Source: Bacteroidales bacterium
GTDB lineage: Bacteria; Bacteroidota; Bacteroidia; Bacteroidales; Paludibacteraceae
DNA length: 54,588 nucleotides
Direction of reading: 5' to 3'
Assembly (NCBI GenBank): GCA_015061185.1
Contig: SUWZ01000018.1
Span: 1-54,588, forward strand
Made by a program: the position numbers and the translations under genes. Of this stretch, positions 1 to 6,678 are shown one piece after another; positions within the stretch are counted from its first letter, which is position 1, and every line of letters starts with the position of its first letter. The notes beneath the pieces are model-generated. The model was not told where the DNA came from and did no database searches. It saw nothing but the letters and a program-made list of their open reading frames with translations.

Positions 1-118
1 TAAACCTATTTTTATTCTCCTTTTTTGATAATAGTCCACTATTTTCTGCAAAAGAAGACTAAAAATAGATTTAAAAACCTCTCTCAAATATGCTCGAAAT
101 AAAATTTAAACAACTTCT
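1..118. repeat. Right half of outer MITE-like element (truncated by window edge)
   Basis: This segment matches 16620-16737 at all but one base (C at 79 versus T). It ends in the same terminal sequence AATTTAAACAACTTCT. Base 1 corresponds to the second base after the nested insertion in the other copy, so the left half, and perhaps a nested element, lies outside the window. It stops only about 12 bp before the predicted metA promoter. Confidence 0.75.
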
Positions 119-129
119 AAGAACGAACA

Positions 130-160
130 TTTCCGATATAAAAAAAATAACCTATCTTTG
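130..160 (+). promoter_or_regulatory. Predicted metA promoter (Bacteroidota type)
   Basis: A consensus -7 box TATCTTTG lies at 153-160, with a TTTC -33-like element at 130-133 and a 19-bp spacer. This fits the Bacteroidota pattern TTTG-N19-21-TAnnTTTG. Transcription would start near 167, leaving a leader of about 217 nt before metA. Confidence 0.6.
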
Positions 161-383
161 CACTAAAGGTAACTACTATTGGTTGAATTGAGGAAATTTG
201 AAGAATGGGAAAGCAATTCATAAATGAAAAGTTACTATAATCTGCTTAGGCGTTGTTTAGTATTTCCCTACAAAAAAATACCAAACAACACTCTGATTAA
301 AAATATCATAGGGAGAAAAAAATCCCATTGGAAATTTTGGAAACTACGGAATTATCAAAAATTCCATAATAATAAAAGAGAAT
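161..383 (+). promoter_or_regulatory. Long structured metA leader, candidate cis-regulatory RNA
   Basis: Four foldable segments are visible by eye. GGTAACT (168-174) pairs with AGTTACT (230-236) and encloses GAATTG (185-190) pairing with CAATTC (214-219). A 13-bp hairpin (arms 252-265 and 276-289, one mismatch) has loop bases CCCTA (266-270) complementary to TAGGG (309-313), which would form a pseudoknot. GGGA (311-314) can alternatively pair with TCCC (323-326). A last hairpin is 348-353/360-365. SAM-sensing RNAs commonly precede metA, but I do not see the conserved cores of SAM-I, SAM-II or cobalamin riboswitches. No convincing ORF occupies the leader. Confidence 0.45.
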
Positions 384-1301
384 ATGCCATTAAACATACC
401 TTCGAATTTACCGGCAGTAAAAGAGCTACAAAAGGAAAATATCTTTGTGAAAGATTCAGAATCTGCATCAACACAAGATATTCGACCTCTTAAGATTATT
501 GTTCTCAATTTAATGCCTCTTAAAATCACAACGGAGACCGACTTAATTCGTCTTTTATCTAACACTCCGCTTCAAATCGAGTTAGATTTTATGCGAATCA
601 AAAGTCATACCTCCAAAAATACTCCGATAGAACATTTATTGACATTTTACAAGGATTTTGATTCGCTCAGGAAAGAGCGTTATGATGGAATGATTATAAC
701 CGGAGCTCCTGTTGAAAACTTTGAGTATAAAGAAGTTACCTATTGGGAAGAACTTACAGAGATTTTTGACTGGGCTAAAACCCACGTTACATCCACTCTC
801 TTTATCTGCTGGGCGGCTCAGGCCGGATTATACCACTACTACGGCATTCCTAAATATCCGCTAAACAAAAAAATGTTTGGTGTATTCAAACATACTGTTT
901 CTGACCGATTAAATCCAATCTTTAGGGGATTTGACGATTTATTTTATGTTCCTCATAGTCGCCATTCCGAGGTTAGACGCTGTGACATTGAAAAAGTTAG
1001 TGGATTGAAAATCTTATCTGAATCGCCCGAAGCGGGTGTCTATATGGTGCAAGGAAGAAATGGACGAGAGTTCTTTATTATGGGGCACTCAGAATATGCT
1101 CCTAACACCCTTGCCGACGAATATTTCAGAGATAAAGGGAAGGGGCTGGAGATTGAAATTCCTATGAATTATTTTGAGAATGACAATCCGGAAAACAAAC
1201 CATTGGTACGATGGAGAAGTCATGCCAATCTATTGTTTACCAATTGGCTGAACTATTTTGTTTATCAACGAACTCCATACAACATTCATAGAATTCGCTA
1301 A
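384..1301 (+). CDS. metA: Homoserine O-acyltransferase (MetA family), probably acetyl-CoA dependent
   Basis: Acylates the hydroxyl of L-homoserine, the first committed step of methionine synthesis, in the cytoplasm. The 305 residues align without gaps to the E. coli enzyme over the regions I can recall. The catalytic cysteine is C142 in FICWAAQAG, and the His-Glu pair is H235/E237 in MGHSEY. Residue 111 is Glu (GAPVENFEY), where the E. coli succinyltransferase has Gly. Published work on this family ties Glu111 to acetyl-CoA use and Gly111 to succinyl-CoA use, so the product is probably O-acetylhomoserine. The start is ATG at 384, about 217 nt below a consensus promoter, with a structured leader between. 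The U32 gene follows after 11 bp, so the two are probably co-transcribed. Confidence 0.93.
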   Translation: MPLNIPSNLPAVKELQKENIFVKDSESASTQDIRPLKIIVLNLMPLKITTETDLIRLLSNTPLQIELDFMRIKSHTSKNTPIEHLLTFYKDFDSLRKERYDGMIITGAPVENFEYKEVTYWEELTEIFDWAKTHVTSTLFICWAAQAGLYHYYGIPKYPLNKKMFGVFKHTVSDRLNPIFRGFDDLFYVPHSRHSEVRRCDIEKVSGLKILSESPEAGVYMVQGRNGREFFIMGHSEYAPNTLADEYFRDKGKGLEIEIPMNYFENDNPENKPLVRWRSHANLLFTNWLNYFVYQRTPYNIHRIR

Positions 1302-1312
1302 TCATCTCTGCA

Positions 1313-3151
1313 ATGCGTAAAATAGAGTTACTATCTCCTGCCAAAAGTGCCGAACACGGAATTGAAGCTATCAATCATGGAGCCGATGCCGTGTACATTG
1401 GAGCTCCTCAGTTTAGCGCACGTATTTCTGCTGGAAACGACTTAAAGTCAATAGAACAACTTATAAATTATGCTCATGCTTTCCATGCAAAAGTTTATGT
1501 TGCTCTTAACACGATTCTCACCGATAAAGAGTTGGAAAAGGCAGAGAAACTCATTCATCAATTGCACGAAATTGGAACCGATGCTCTGATTATTCAAGAT
1601 TTTGGAATAACACAACTCAACTTACCTCCTATTGCCTTGCACGCCAGCACTCAAATGGATAATCGAACACCGGAGAAGGTAGCTTTTTTAGAAAAGGCTG
1701 GGTTTGAACAGGTTGTTTTGGCAAGAGAACTTTCACTGTCAGAGATTTCAACTATTGCACAACATTGCCGAGTTAAGCTTGAAGCATTCATCCATGGGGC
1801 ACTTTGTGTCTCTTATAGTGGCAGATGCTACTTTAGCCAACATATCTGTAATAGAAGTGCCAACAGAGGAAATTGCGCACAAGTGTGCCGACTCCCCTAC
1901 TCGTTAATCGACTCAAAAGGAAATTATATTGCCAAAGACAAATATTTGCTCTCCTTGAAAGATATGAATAGAAGTGCTTATATCAAAGAAATGGTAGAGG
2001 CAGGAATCTCTTCTTTCAAAATAGAGGGACGACTAAAAGATGTATCTTACGTAAAAAATGTAACGGCTTATTATAGAAGGATTTTGGATGATATTATAGA
2101 AAACAATAACGAATATCAAACAAGTTCATCCGGAAAATCTATTTTTTACTTCACACCCAATATTGAAAAGAGTTTTCACAGAGGCTCTACCTCCTATTTT
2201 CTACACGGGAGAGAGAAAGACATCACATCATTCAATACCCCAAAATCGATTGGAGAAAGTTTAGGACATATAATCTCTTGCTTTAAAGGGAAAATAGAAC
2301 TTCAAACATCTAAGAAGATGGCAAATGGAGATGGTTGTTGCTTTTTTAACGAATCTGGACAACTCGTTGGATTTAAAGTAAATAATGTAGATGGTAATAT
2401 TATTACACCTGCTGATAAAATACAAATACCGCAAGGGACATTGATATACCGAAATTTTGATCGAGAGTTCGAACAGATGCTGTCAAAAAATTCTGCTGAA
2501 CGCAAAATCGAAATAACAATTCTACTTAAAAGTACTATAAACGGCTTTTCTTTAACTGCAACAGATGAAGATATGGTAACTTGTTCGATAGAAAAAGAGT
2601 TTACCAAAGAGTTGGCAAAGGATGAAGACAAACAACGTAAAAATTGTTCTGACATACTACAAAAAACAGGAGATACCATTTTTCGAGTTAAACGAGTTGA
2701 ATTACCGAATAAAACAAGTTATTTCCTTCCTGCTTCCATTCTCTCCGAATGGCGTCGCGAAGTGATAACTAAGTTATACGAAAAAAGAATTCAATCTCAC
2801 CCTCGCACATTAACAAAACTTCCACAAACACACCATTCATACCCATTAAAAGAATCGGATTATCGGGAGAATGTACATAATGCTGCTGCAAAAGCATTTT
2901 TTCAACAACATAACTGTGCAATTAGCGAAATGAGTTATGAAAAATCTAACACAGAAAAAGTTGATTTAATGACTTGCAAACATTGTTTAAAATACTCTTT
3001 CGGACTGTGTTCCAAAGATAATAACAAAAAAAACGAATATCAAGAACCTTTATTCTTAGTATCCCAATCTAAAAAAAAGTATCAACTTCACTTCAATTGT
3101 AAAGATTGCACAATGAGAATTTCAGTTCAAAAAAATCATAAAAACATTTGA
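1313..3151 (+). CDS. Peptidase U32 family protein (TrhP/RlhA-like RNA hydroxylation factor)
   Basis: A 612-residue U32 family protein. The N-terminal half is a barrel-type domain beginning MRKIELLSPAKS. The family signature is visible in EAFIHGALCVSYSGRCYFS, followed by cysteines in CNRSANRGNCAQVC. A second Cys cluster lies near the C-terminus (CKHCLKYSFGLC and CKDC), as in other long Bacteroidota members. Characterised relatives (E. coli TrhP/YegQ and RlhA) hydroxylate tRNA U34 or 23S rRNA C2501 using prephenate metabolism and iron; others were annotated as collagenases. The conserved cysteines favour the RNA role. It starts 11 bp after metA, probably in the same transcript. The exact RNA target cannot be read from sequence. 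Confidence 0.88.
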   Translation: MRKIELLSPAKSAEHGIEAINHGADAVYIGAPQFSARISAGNDLKSIEQLINYAHAFHAKVYVALNTILTDKELEKAEKLIHQLHEIGTDALIIQDFGITQLNLPPIALHASTQMDNRTPEKVAFLEKAGFEQVVLARELSLSEISTIAQHCRVKLEAFIHGALCVSYSGRCYFSQHICNRSANRGNCAQVCRLPYSLIDSKGNYIAKDKYLLSLKDMNRSAYIKEMVEAGISSFKIEGRLKDVSYVKNVTAYYRRILDDIIENNNEYQTSSSGKSIFYFTPNIEKSFHRGSTSYFLHGREKDITSFNTPKSIGESLGHIISCFKGKIELQTSKKMANGDGCCFFNESGQLVGFKVNNVDGNIITPADKIQIPQGTLIYRNFDREFEQMLSKNSAERKIEITILLKSTINGFSLTATDEDMVTCSIEKEFTKELAKDEDKQRKNCSDILQKTGDTIFRVKRVELPNKTSYFLPASILSEWRREVITKLYEKRIQSHPRTLTKLPQTHHSYPLKESDYRENVHNAAAKAFFQQHNCAISEMSYEKSNTEKVDLMTCKHCLKYSFGLCSKDNNKKNEYQEPLFLVSQSKKKYQLHFNCKDCTMRISVQKNHKNI

Positions 3152-3176
3152 TTTTTAAATTAAATCACTATCTTTG
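3147..3176 (+). promoter_or_regulatory. Strong Bacteroidota promoter with no ORF behind it
   Basis: TTTG at 3147-3150 and TATCTTTG at 3169-3176 are separated by 18 bp, close to consensus. The -33 box overlaps the last codons of the U32 gene. The only thing directly downstream before a terminator is about 70 nt of non-coding DNA. Confidence 0.6.
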
Positions 3177-3181
3177 TGGCG

Positions 3182-3253
3182 ATTGTGAAATCAAATTTAT
3201 ACAATAAGGTTTATGGTTTTCTAAAAGACAAGTCGTTCGGCTTGTCTTTTTTT
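3182..3253 (+). ncRNA. Candidate small RNA, about 70 nt
   Basis: Bounded by the promoter at 3147-3176 and the intrinsic terminator at 3225-3253. No start codon with a meaningful frame is present. I do not recognise the sequence as 6S RNA, tmRNA or another named family. The call rests only on the promoter-terminator pairing; an unrelated terminator for metA-U32 is the main alternative. Confidence 0.4.
3225..3253 (+). terminator. Intrinsic terminator
   Basis: AAGACAAG (3225-3232) pairs perfectly with CTTGTCTT (3241-3248) across an 8-nt loop that can form two further C-G pairs. A run of T follows. It would end the metA-U32 transcript and any short RNA started at about 3183. Confidence 0.8.
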
Positions 3254-3279
3254 TATAAAAAGTCTATCCTTTCTAATGC

Positions 3280-3340
3280 GGTTTTACAAATTCATTTCGA
3301 AGAATTCAAATATGCTCAAAATAAAATTTAAACAACGTCT
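3280..3340. repeat. Degenerate MITE-like end
   Basis: The first part resembles the left end of the inner element (compare 16425-16450, ATTCATTTCGAGGAAT). It runs straight into the right end of the outer element (TATGCTC..AATTTAAACAACGTCT, compare 16709-16737), as if the middle was deleted. A further end-like stretch (AAATAAATTTAAACGAGTCCT-type) follows at about 3354-3374. The rest of 3254-3470 holds only the glycosyltransferase promoter. Confidence 0.55.
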
Positions 3341-3417
3341 AAAAAGAAACTCAAAATAAATTTAAACGAGTCCTAAATGGTCCTAAATATATTAGGCGGA
3401 CTATAAAATTAACAAAC

Positions 3418-3446
3418 TTTGATTTCATTTTCAGCAACTTTATTTG
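3418..3446 (+). promoter_or_regulatory. Possible promoter of the GT2 gene
   Basis: TTTG at 3418-3421 and TTTATTTG at 3439-3446 lie 17 bp apart, just above the ATG at 3471. The -7 box has one mismatch to TAnnTTTG and the spacer is short, so the call is tentative. Confidence 0.35.
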
Positions 3447-3470
3447 TACATTTGAAAAAAAAGAAGAAGT

Positions 3471-4496
3471 ATGGCAAAAGTATCTGTTATAATTCCATTT
3501 TACAATGCATCAAAACATATTGTTCAATGCATTCAATCAATTCAATCTCAAACCTATAAAGATTTTGAAGTGCTATTTATAGATGATTGCAGTACGGATA
3601 ATTCGTCAGTTCTGCTGCAACAAACGTGGGAGGAACAAAACAACAATATTTTAGCACGATTCTATAAGACCGAGAAAAACAGCGGACCCGGGGTTGCTCG
3701 TAATTTAGGGTTAGCTCAAGCTTCCGGAGAATACATACTATTCATTGATATTGACGACTCTATGGATAAAGAGATGCTTGAACTATTAATTACCAAAGCA
3801 GAAACTCACAATTTAGATATAACAGAGTGTCAAGCGATAAAAATAGAAGCAGGAGAAAATGAAGAGGAACATGAGTTGCTAAGCAACCCATCATTCGCAG
3901 GAAAGAATGTTTCAGACAAGCGCAGGAGAAAGTTGCTAACCACCTACACGGCATATATTTGGACATTATTGTTCAAAAAGGAGTTTTTAAAGAAATATAA
4001 CATACAATTTCCTGCACAAAGATACTCTGAAGATAATGCTTTTATCGGATGTTGTTTACTGACTGTCAGTCGTTTCGGACATGTGAAGAGACCTCTATAT
4101 TACTATCGAGTTGATAAAGAATCGCTATTAAACAAGAAAAATAAGGACAAATATAACGAAAAGAGAAGATCATTTGACCATATATTGAATTTTGCAAATA
4201 AAAATGGGCTCTATACCAACTACGAAAAGGAACTGGAATTCAGTTATCTAAAGAAAGGCTACTTGCGACCGTTGCTTGATTATTTAAAAGAGAATGATGC
4301 GCCCCAAAGCGAACAGATATTAGATATGGAAGATCATCTATATGAGCTATTCCCAACAATTGATAAAAATCCATATTTAGAAAAGAACCTCAATGTTCGT
4401 TTTGCTTTTAATCTAATTCATCTTGCGCCAGGGATAGTTACATCGGGGACCCAAGTTTTAAAAGATTTGAAAAAACTATTGAGCGGAAACAAATAG
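3471..4496 (+). CDS. Family 2 glycosyltransferase
   Basis: A 341-residue GT-A fold glycosyltransferase that would transfer a sugar from a nucleotide donor to a surface glycan. The N-terminal beta strand and nucleotide-binding segment are visible (KVSVIIPFYN, then FIDDCSTDNS near residues 37-45). SGPGVARNLG (71-80) is followed by the metal-binding DxD region FIDIDD (91-96). The C-terminal 150 residues are less conserved and probably bind the acceptor. There are no membrane segments. It stands alone between a terminator and the Rpn repeat region, so its pathway (exopolysaccharide, LPS or protein glycosylation) is unknown; the flippase at 6679 is the nearest possible partner. Confidence 0.88.
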   Translation: MAKVSVIIPFYNASKHIVQCIQSIQSQTYKDFEVLFIDDCSTDNSSVLLQQTWEEQNNNILARFYKTEKNSGPGVARNLGLAQASGEYILFIDIDDSMDKEMLELLITKAETHNLDITECQAIKIEAGENEEEHELLSNPSFAGKNVSDKRRRKLLTTYTAYIWTLLFKKEFLKKYNIQFPAQRYSEDNAFIGCCLLTVSRFGHVKRPLYYYRVDKESLLNKKNKDKYNEKRRSFDHILNFANKNGLYTNYEKELEFSYLKKGYLRPLLDYLKENDAPQSEQILDMEDHLYELFPTIDKNPYLEKNLNVRFAFNLIHLAPGIVTSGTQVLKDLKKLLSGNK

Positions 4497-4909
4497 AAGA
4501 TAAGCGTTGGCGACGATACTTACCATTGCCAAAGGTGTTACCCTTTGCTAATAGGTGTTACCACAACGGGATGAGCGTCACAGCATGGAAGACAATACCT
4601 TTTTAGGGTTAGAATTTCAGGAGGCTGTTTATTCTGTCTTCTCCGGAAGACAAAACTGAAAGTAACGTTGGTAACCCGTGACGAAGTCTCGGGATTGTAT
4701 AGTGAGAATATAAGCCCAACTGCAGCAACCGAAATCAATATAATGACTAACCCATTGGAGGAGTAACAAAAATGTTTGGAATTAATCGTTTGAAACTTGA
4801 AACGCACAAAGTGGATTGAAACTTGGAACCTCACACTGATGGTAACACATTGAAAATGATGATACTCGGAGCGGTGGGATGTGATCCGACCGCCCGAGTG
4901 ATAAACATC
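4497..4909. other. Gene-free repeat-rich stretch left of the Rpn gene
   Basis: No convincing gene. GGTGTTACC occurs twice near 4533-4562. A hairpin CCCGTGAC-gaa-GTCTCGGG lies at about 4674-4693. Heptad-like GAAACTT units lie at about 4788-4830, and a long hairpin at 4864-4899. Related hairpins and the complementary heptads recur on the other side of the Rpn gene. Confidence 0.5.
4864..4899 (-). terminator. Large hairpin below the Rpn gene
   Basis: ACTCGG..GCGGTGGGA pairs with TCCGACCGC..CCGAGT across a TGTGA loop, giving about 14 pairs with one bulge and one mismatch. It begins 10 bp beyond the Rpn stop codon and has no U-tract. It may be a terminator or a REP-like element tied to the transposase family. 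Confidence 0.5.
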
Positions 4910-5893
4910 TTATAACTTCTCTATTTCGTCAACTGACAAATTTGTCAATCTTGAAATCACATTCACATCCAAGCCCTCTTCTTTCATTTTCTTGGCGGTT
5001 TTTAGTATACCTATAGTTTCGCCTTTTTGCAATCCTATAGCCTCACCTTTTTGCAGTCCTATAGCTTCACCTTTTTGCAACCCTATGGACTCGCCTTCTG
5101 CTCGTCCCTCTGCTCGACCTTTTTCTATACCTATCGCTTCACCCTCTTCCAATCCATCTTTCTTGGCTGTATTCATTACACTGAACCAATCATTGCAATT
5201 TTTCAAATTCTCTTCGTAATCATAACGTTCCGTTTTTGAAAAGGCTGCAATTTCTGCTACCTCAAAAAAGCGTTTAAAGATGGCTTCGGTTAATGTTGTG
5301 GGCTTATCGTCTAACTTTCCAAGGTTTTTAATGGCATAAAGCCATTTGTCCATAAATGTCTCCAACTCACCCTCTTCCTTGCGGAATTTAGGCATCTCTA
5401 TAAAAATAAAATTCAAGTTCTTATTGAACACCTCATTAAGGTCATCCTTCAATTGCACCTTGGTAATCAAATGGTTGACCTTCTCCGGAGAATCATCCAT
5501 CACAAAATCCAAAATGCCTACCACATAAACAGGAGACAATTTATAATCCCAATAAACGGTATTATTTTTGGTTCCCTTTTGACCTTGATCTTGGATGGCA
5601 AATGAGGAGTAGTACAAGGCTCTGTCCCTAAAATTTTCTTGCTTTACCTTTTGCATCTCTACAATGAATCGCTCCCCCTCTTTGGTGGTACAATAGACAT
5701 CATAGACGGCACGTCTCTCATTGTTAGAAAATCCTAATTGATCGGTATTTAAGTAGGTAAGATCGGCAATCTCTTTTTCTCCGTTCAGTTCCAACAGAGC
5801 ATTTAAAAAACTGATTAAAAACTCCTTGTTCGCCTCCGTGCCGAAAAACTTCTTGAAAGCGAAATCCGTGTAGAAATTTATGTAGCGACTCAT
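4910..5893 (-). CDS. Rpn-family PD-(D/E)XK nuclease / putative transposase
   Basis: Belongs to the large Bacteroidota group of PD-(D/E)XK transposase-like proteins, relatives of E. coli RpnA, which promote recombination by DNA cleavage. The typical opening SRYINFYTDFAFKKFFG is present. The nuclease core is visible as YDVYCTTKEGERFIVEMQK, with the Asp and the E-x-Q of the catalytic motif. The C-terminal quarter is a run of 8-residue repeats (GEAIGLQK type, about three close copies) then a short helical tail, common in this family. The frame is open seven codons further up to 5914, but the usual family start is the Met at 5893. Flanking repeats and hairpins suggest a mobile or recombination-linked cassette. 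Confidence 0.85.
   Translation of the reverse strand: MSRYINFYTDFAFKKFFGTEANKEFLISFLNALLELNGEKEIADLTYLNTDQLGFSNNERRAVYDVYCTTKEGERFIVEMQKVKQENFRDRALYYSSFAIQDQGQKGTKNNTVYWDYKLSPVYVVGILDFVMDDSPEKVNHLITKVQLKDDLNEVFNKNLNFIFIEMPKFRKEEGELETFMDKWLYAIKNLGKLDDKPTTLTEAIFKRFFEVAEIAAFSKTERYDYEENLKNCNDWFSVMNTAKKDGLEEGEAIGIEKGRAEGRAEGESIGLQKGEAIGLQKGEAIGLQKGETIGILKTAKKMKEEGLDVNVISRLTNLSVDEIEKL
5020..5115. repeat. 24-bp tandem repeat inside the Rpn gene
   Basis: The C-terminal coding region carries consecutive 24-bp units encoding GLQKGEAI. Three are nearly identical and outer ones have diverged. Such repeats change copy number easily, so the protein's tail length probably varies between strains. Confidence 0.7.
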
Positions 5894-6081
5894 CGCTGTT
5901 CCAGGTATGCACATAGTAATCGATTTAAATTTTGTTTATTAATACGACAAAAATAACACATTAATTTCATTTTGCAAAGGGGAGGACACTTCCCTTGAAA
6001 CAAAAAGTGAGAATTTAGATTTTTTTAATGAATGACATAAAATGAGATGGGGTTCAGGGTGCTGACGCACGTTTGTTAGCG

Positions 6082-6105
6082 TAGGGGCGAATCGCATTCG
6101 CCCTA
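6082..6105. repeat. GGGCGAAT hairpin
   Basis: TAGGGGCGAAT and ATTCGCCCTA form a 10-bp stem with one bulged G around a CGC loop, followed by TTTTT on the plus strand. It sits between two copies of GTGCTGACGCAC. It could act as a terminator but no plus-strand gene ends nearby; a dispersed REP-like repeat is more likely. Confidence 0.55.
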
Positions 6106-6148
6106 TTTTTGTATTTGCGATATTTATCCTCGATAGTGCTGACGCACA

Positions 6149-6204
6149 TTTCAGGTTTCAGGTTTCAAGTTTCAGGTTTCAAGATTCAGGTTTCAGGTTT
6201 CAAG
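6149..6204. repeat. Array of eight 7-bp repeats
   Basis: Exactly eight consecutive heptamers of the form TTTCAGG or TTTCAAG (one begins with A), with no spacers. The complementary motif GAAACTTGAAAC occurs on the other side of the Rpn gene near 4790, so the gene lies between inverted heptad tracts. Confidence 0.85.
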
Positions 6205-6470
6205 CAAGCTATTACCCAACATTTTTCCCTGCCTGGAAGGCAGTACTGAGCGTAGCGATGGTAGCATGGAACGCAGTCTCAGGAAAATAGCGGCGGTAGC
6301 CTGAGACGCAGTCTCGGGACTCGGGTGATAGAATGCACTATGGTAACCTACCTGAAAGGCTGTACTTTAAAGTAACGATTAAAAAAAAAAATGATTTTTT
6401 TTACAAAAAGAACGCAAAAATAAATAAATTTGCCTTTCGAGAAAAATGTGTTTCATTCATGATCATATTT

Positions 6471-6520
6471 TTAGAAACTGTTTAAATTTTATTTTAAAAT
6501 AAAATTTAAACAGTTTCTAA
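6471..6520. repeat. 50-bp perfect palindrome made of two MITE ends
   Basis: The first 25 bp (TTAGAAACTGTTTAAATTTT..) are the exact reverse complement of the second 25 bp. Each arm matches the terminal inverted repeat of the outer MITE-like element at 16341 and 16717. It looks like two ends joined head to head with the body deleted. Confidence 0.85.
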
Positions 6521-6678
6521 GCCTGTGATATAAAATCCATTAGTCTAATCGGTACAATATGGAAATTTATCTTCATTGACTCTGATTAATTGAATTAAAT
6601 GACTATCCCTAATTTATACAAACTGGCTTCAAAAATACTGTGAAACGGATTTATAAAATCCTACCAAGAAACAACCGA

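Larger units (their letters stand above)
5915..6678. other. 764-bp gene-free repeat region right of the Rpn gene
   Basis: No supported gene. It contains a direct repeat GTGCTGACGCAC (6059-6070 and 6136-6147), a GGGCGAAT hairpin, eight heptamers, several hairpins built on GAGACGCAGTCTC (6270-6325), and a 50-bp perfect palindrome at 6471-6520. The remaining DNA up to the flippase stop codon is AT-rich without a recognisable signal. Confidence 0.6.

Noticed and set aside
161-240. Known SAM-I, SAM-II or cobalamin riboswitch upstream of metA
   Set aside because: The conserved core sequences of these classes are not present; the region is reported only as an unclassified structured leader.
224-493. 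89-codon open frame in the metA leader and start of metA
   Set aside because: It overlaps metA in another frame, has no recognisable domain, and lies over the structured leader.
4538-4834. 98-codon minus-strand frame beside the Rpn gene
   Set aside because: It covers hairpins and repeats and has no protein-like features; treated as non-coding.
6149-6204. CRISPR array
   Set aside because: The repeats are 7 bp with no spacers and no cas genes are nearby; it is a simple tandem repeat.
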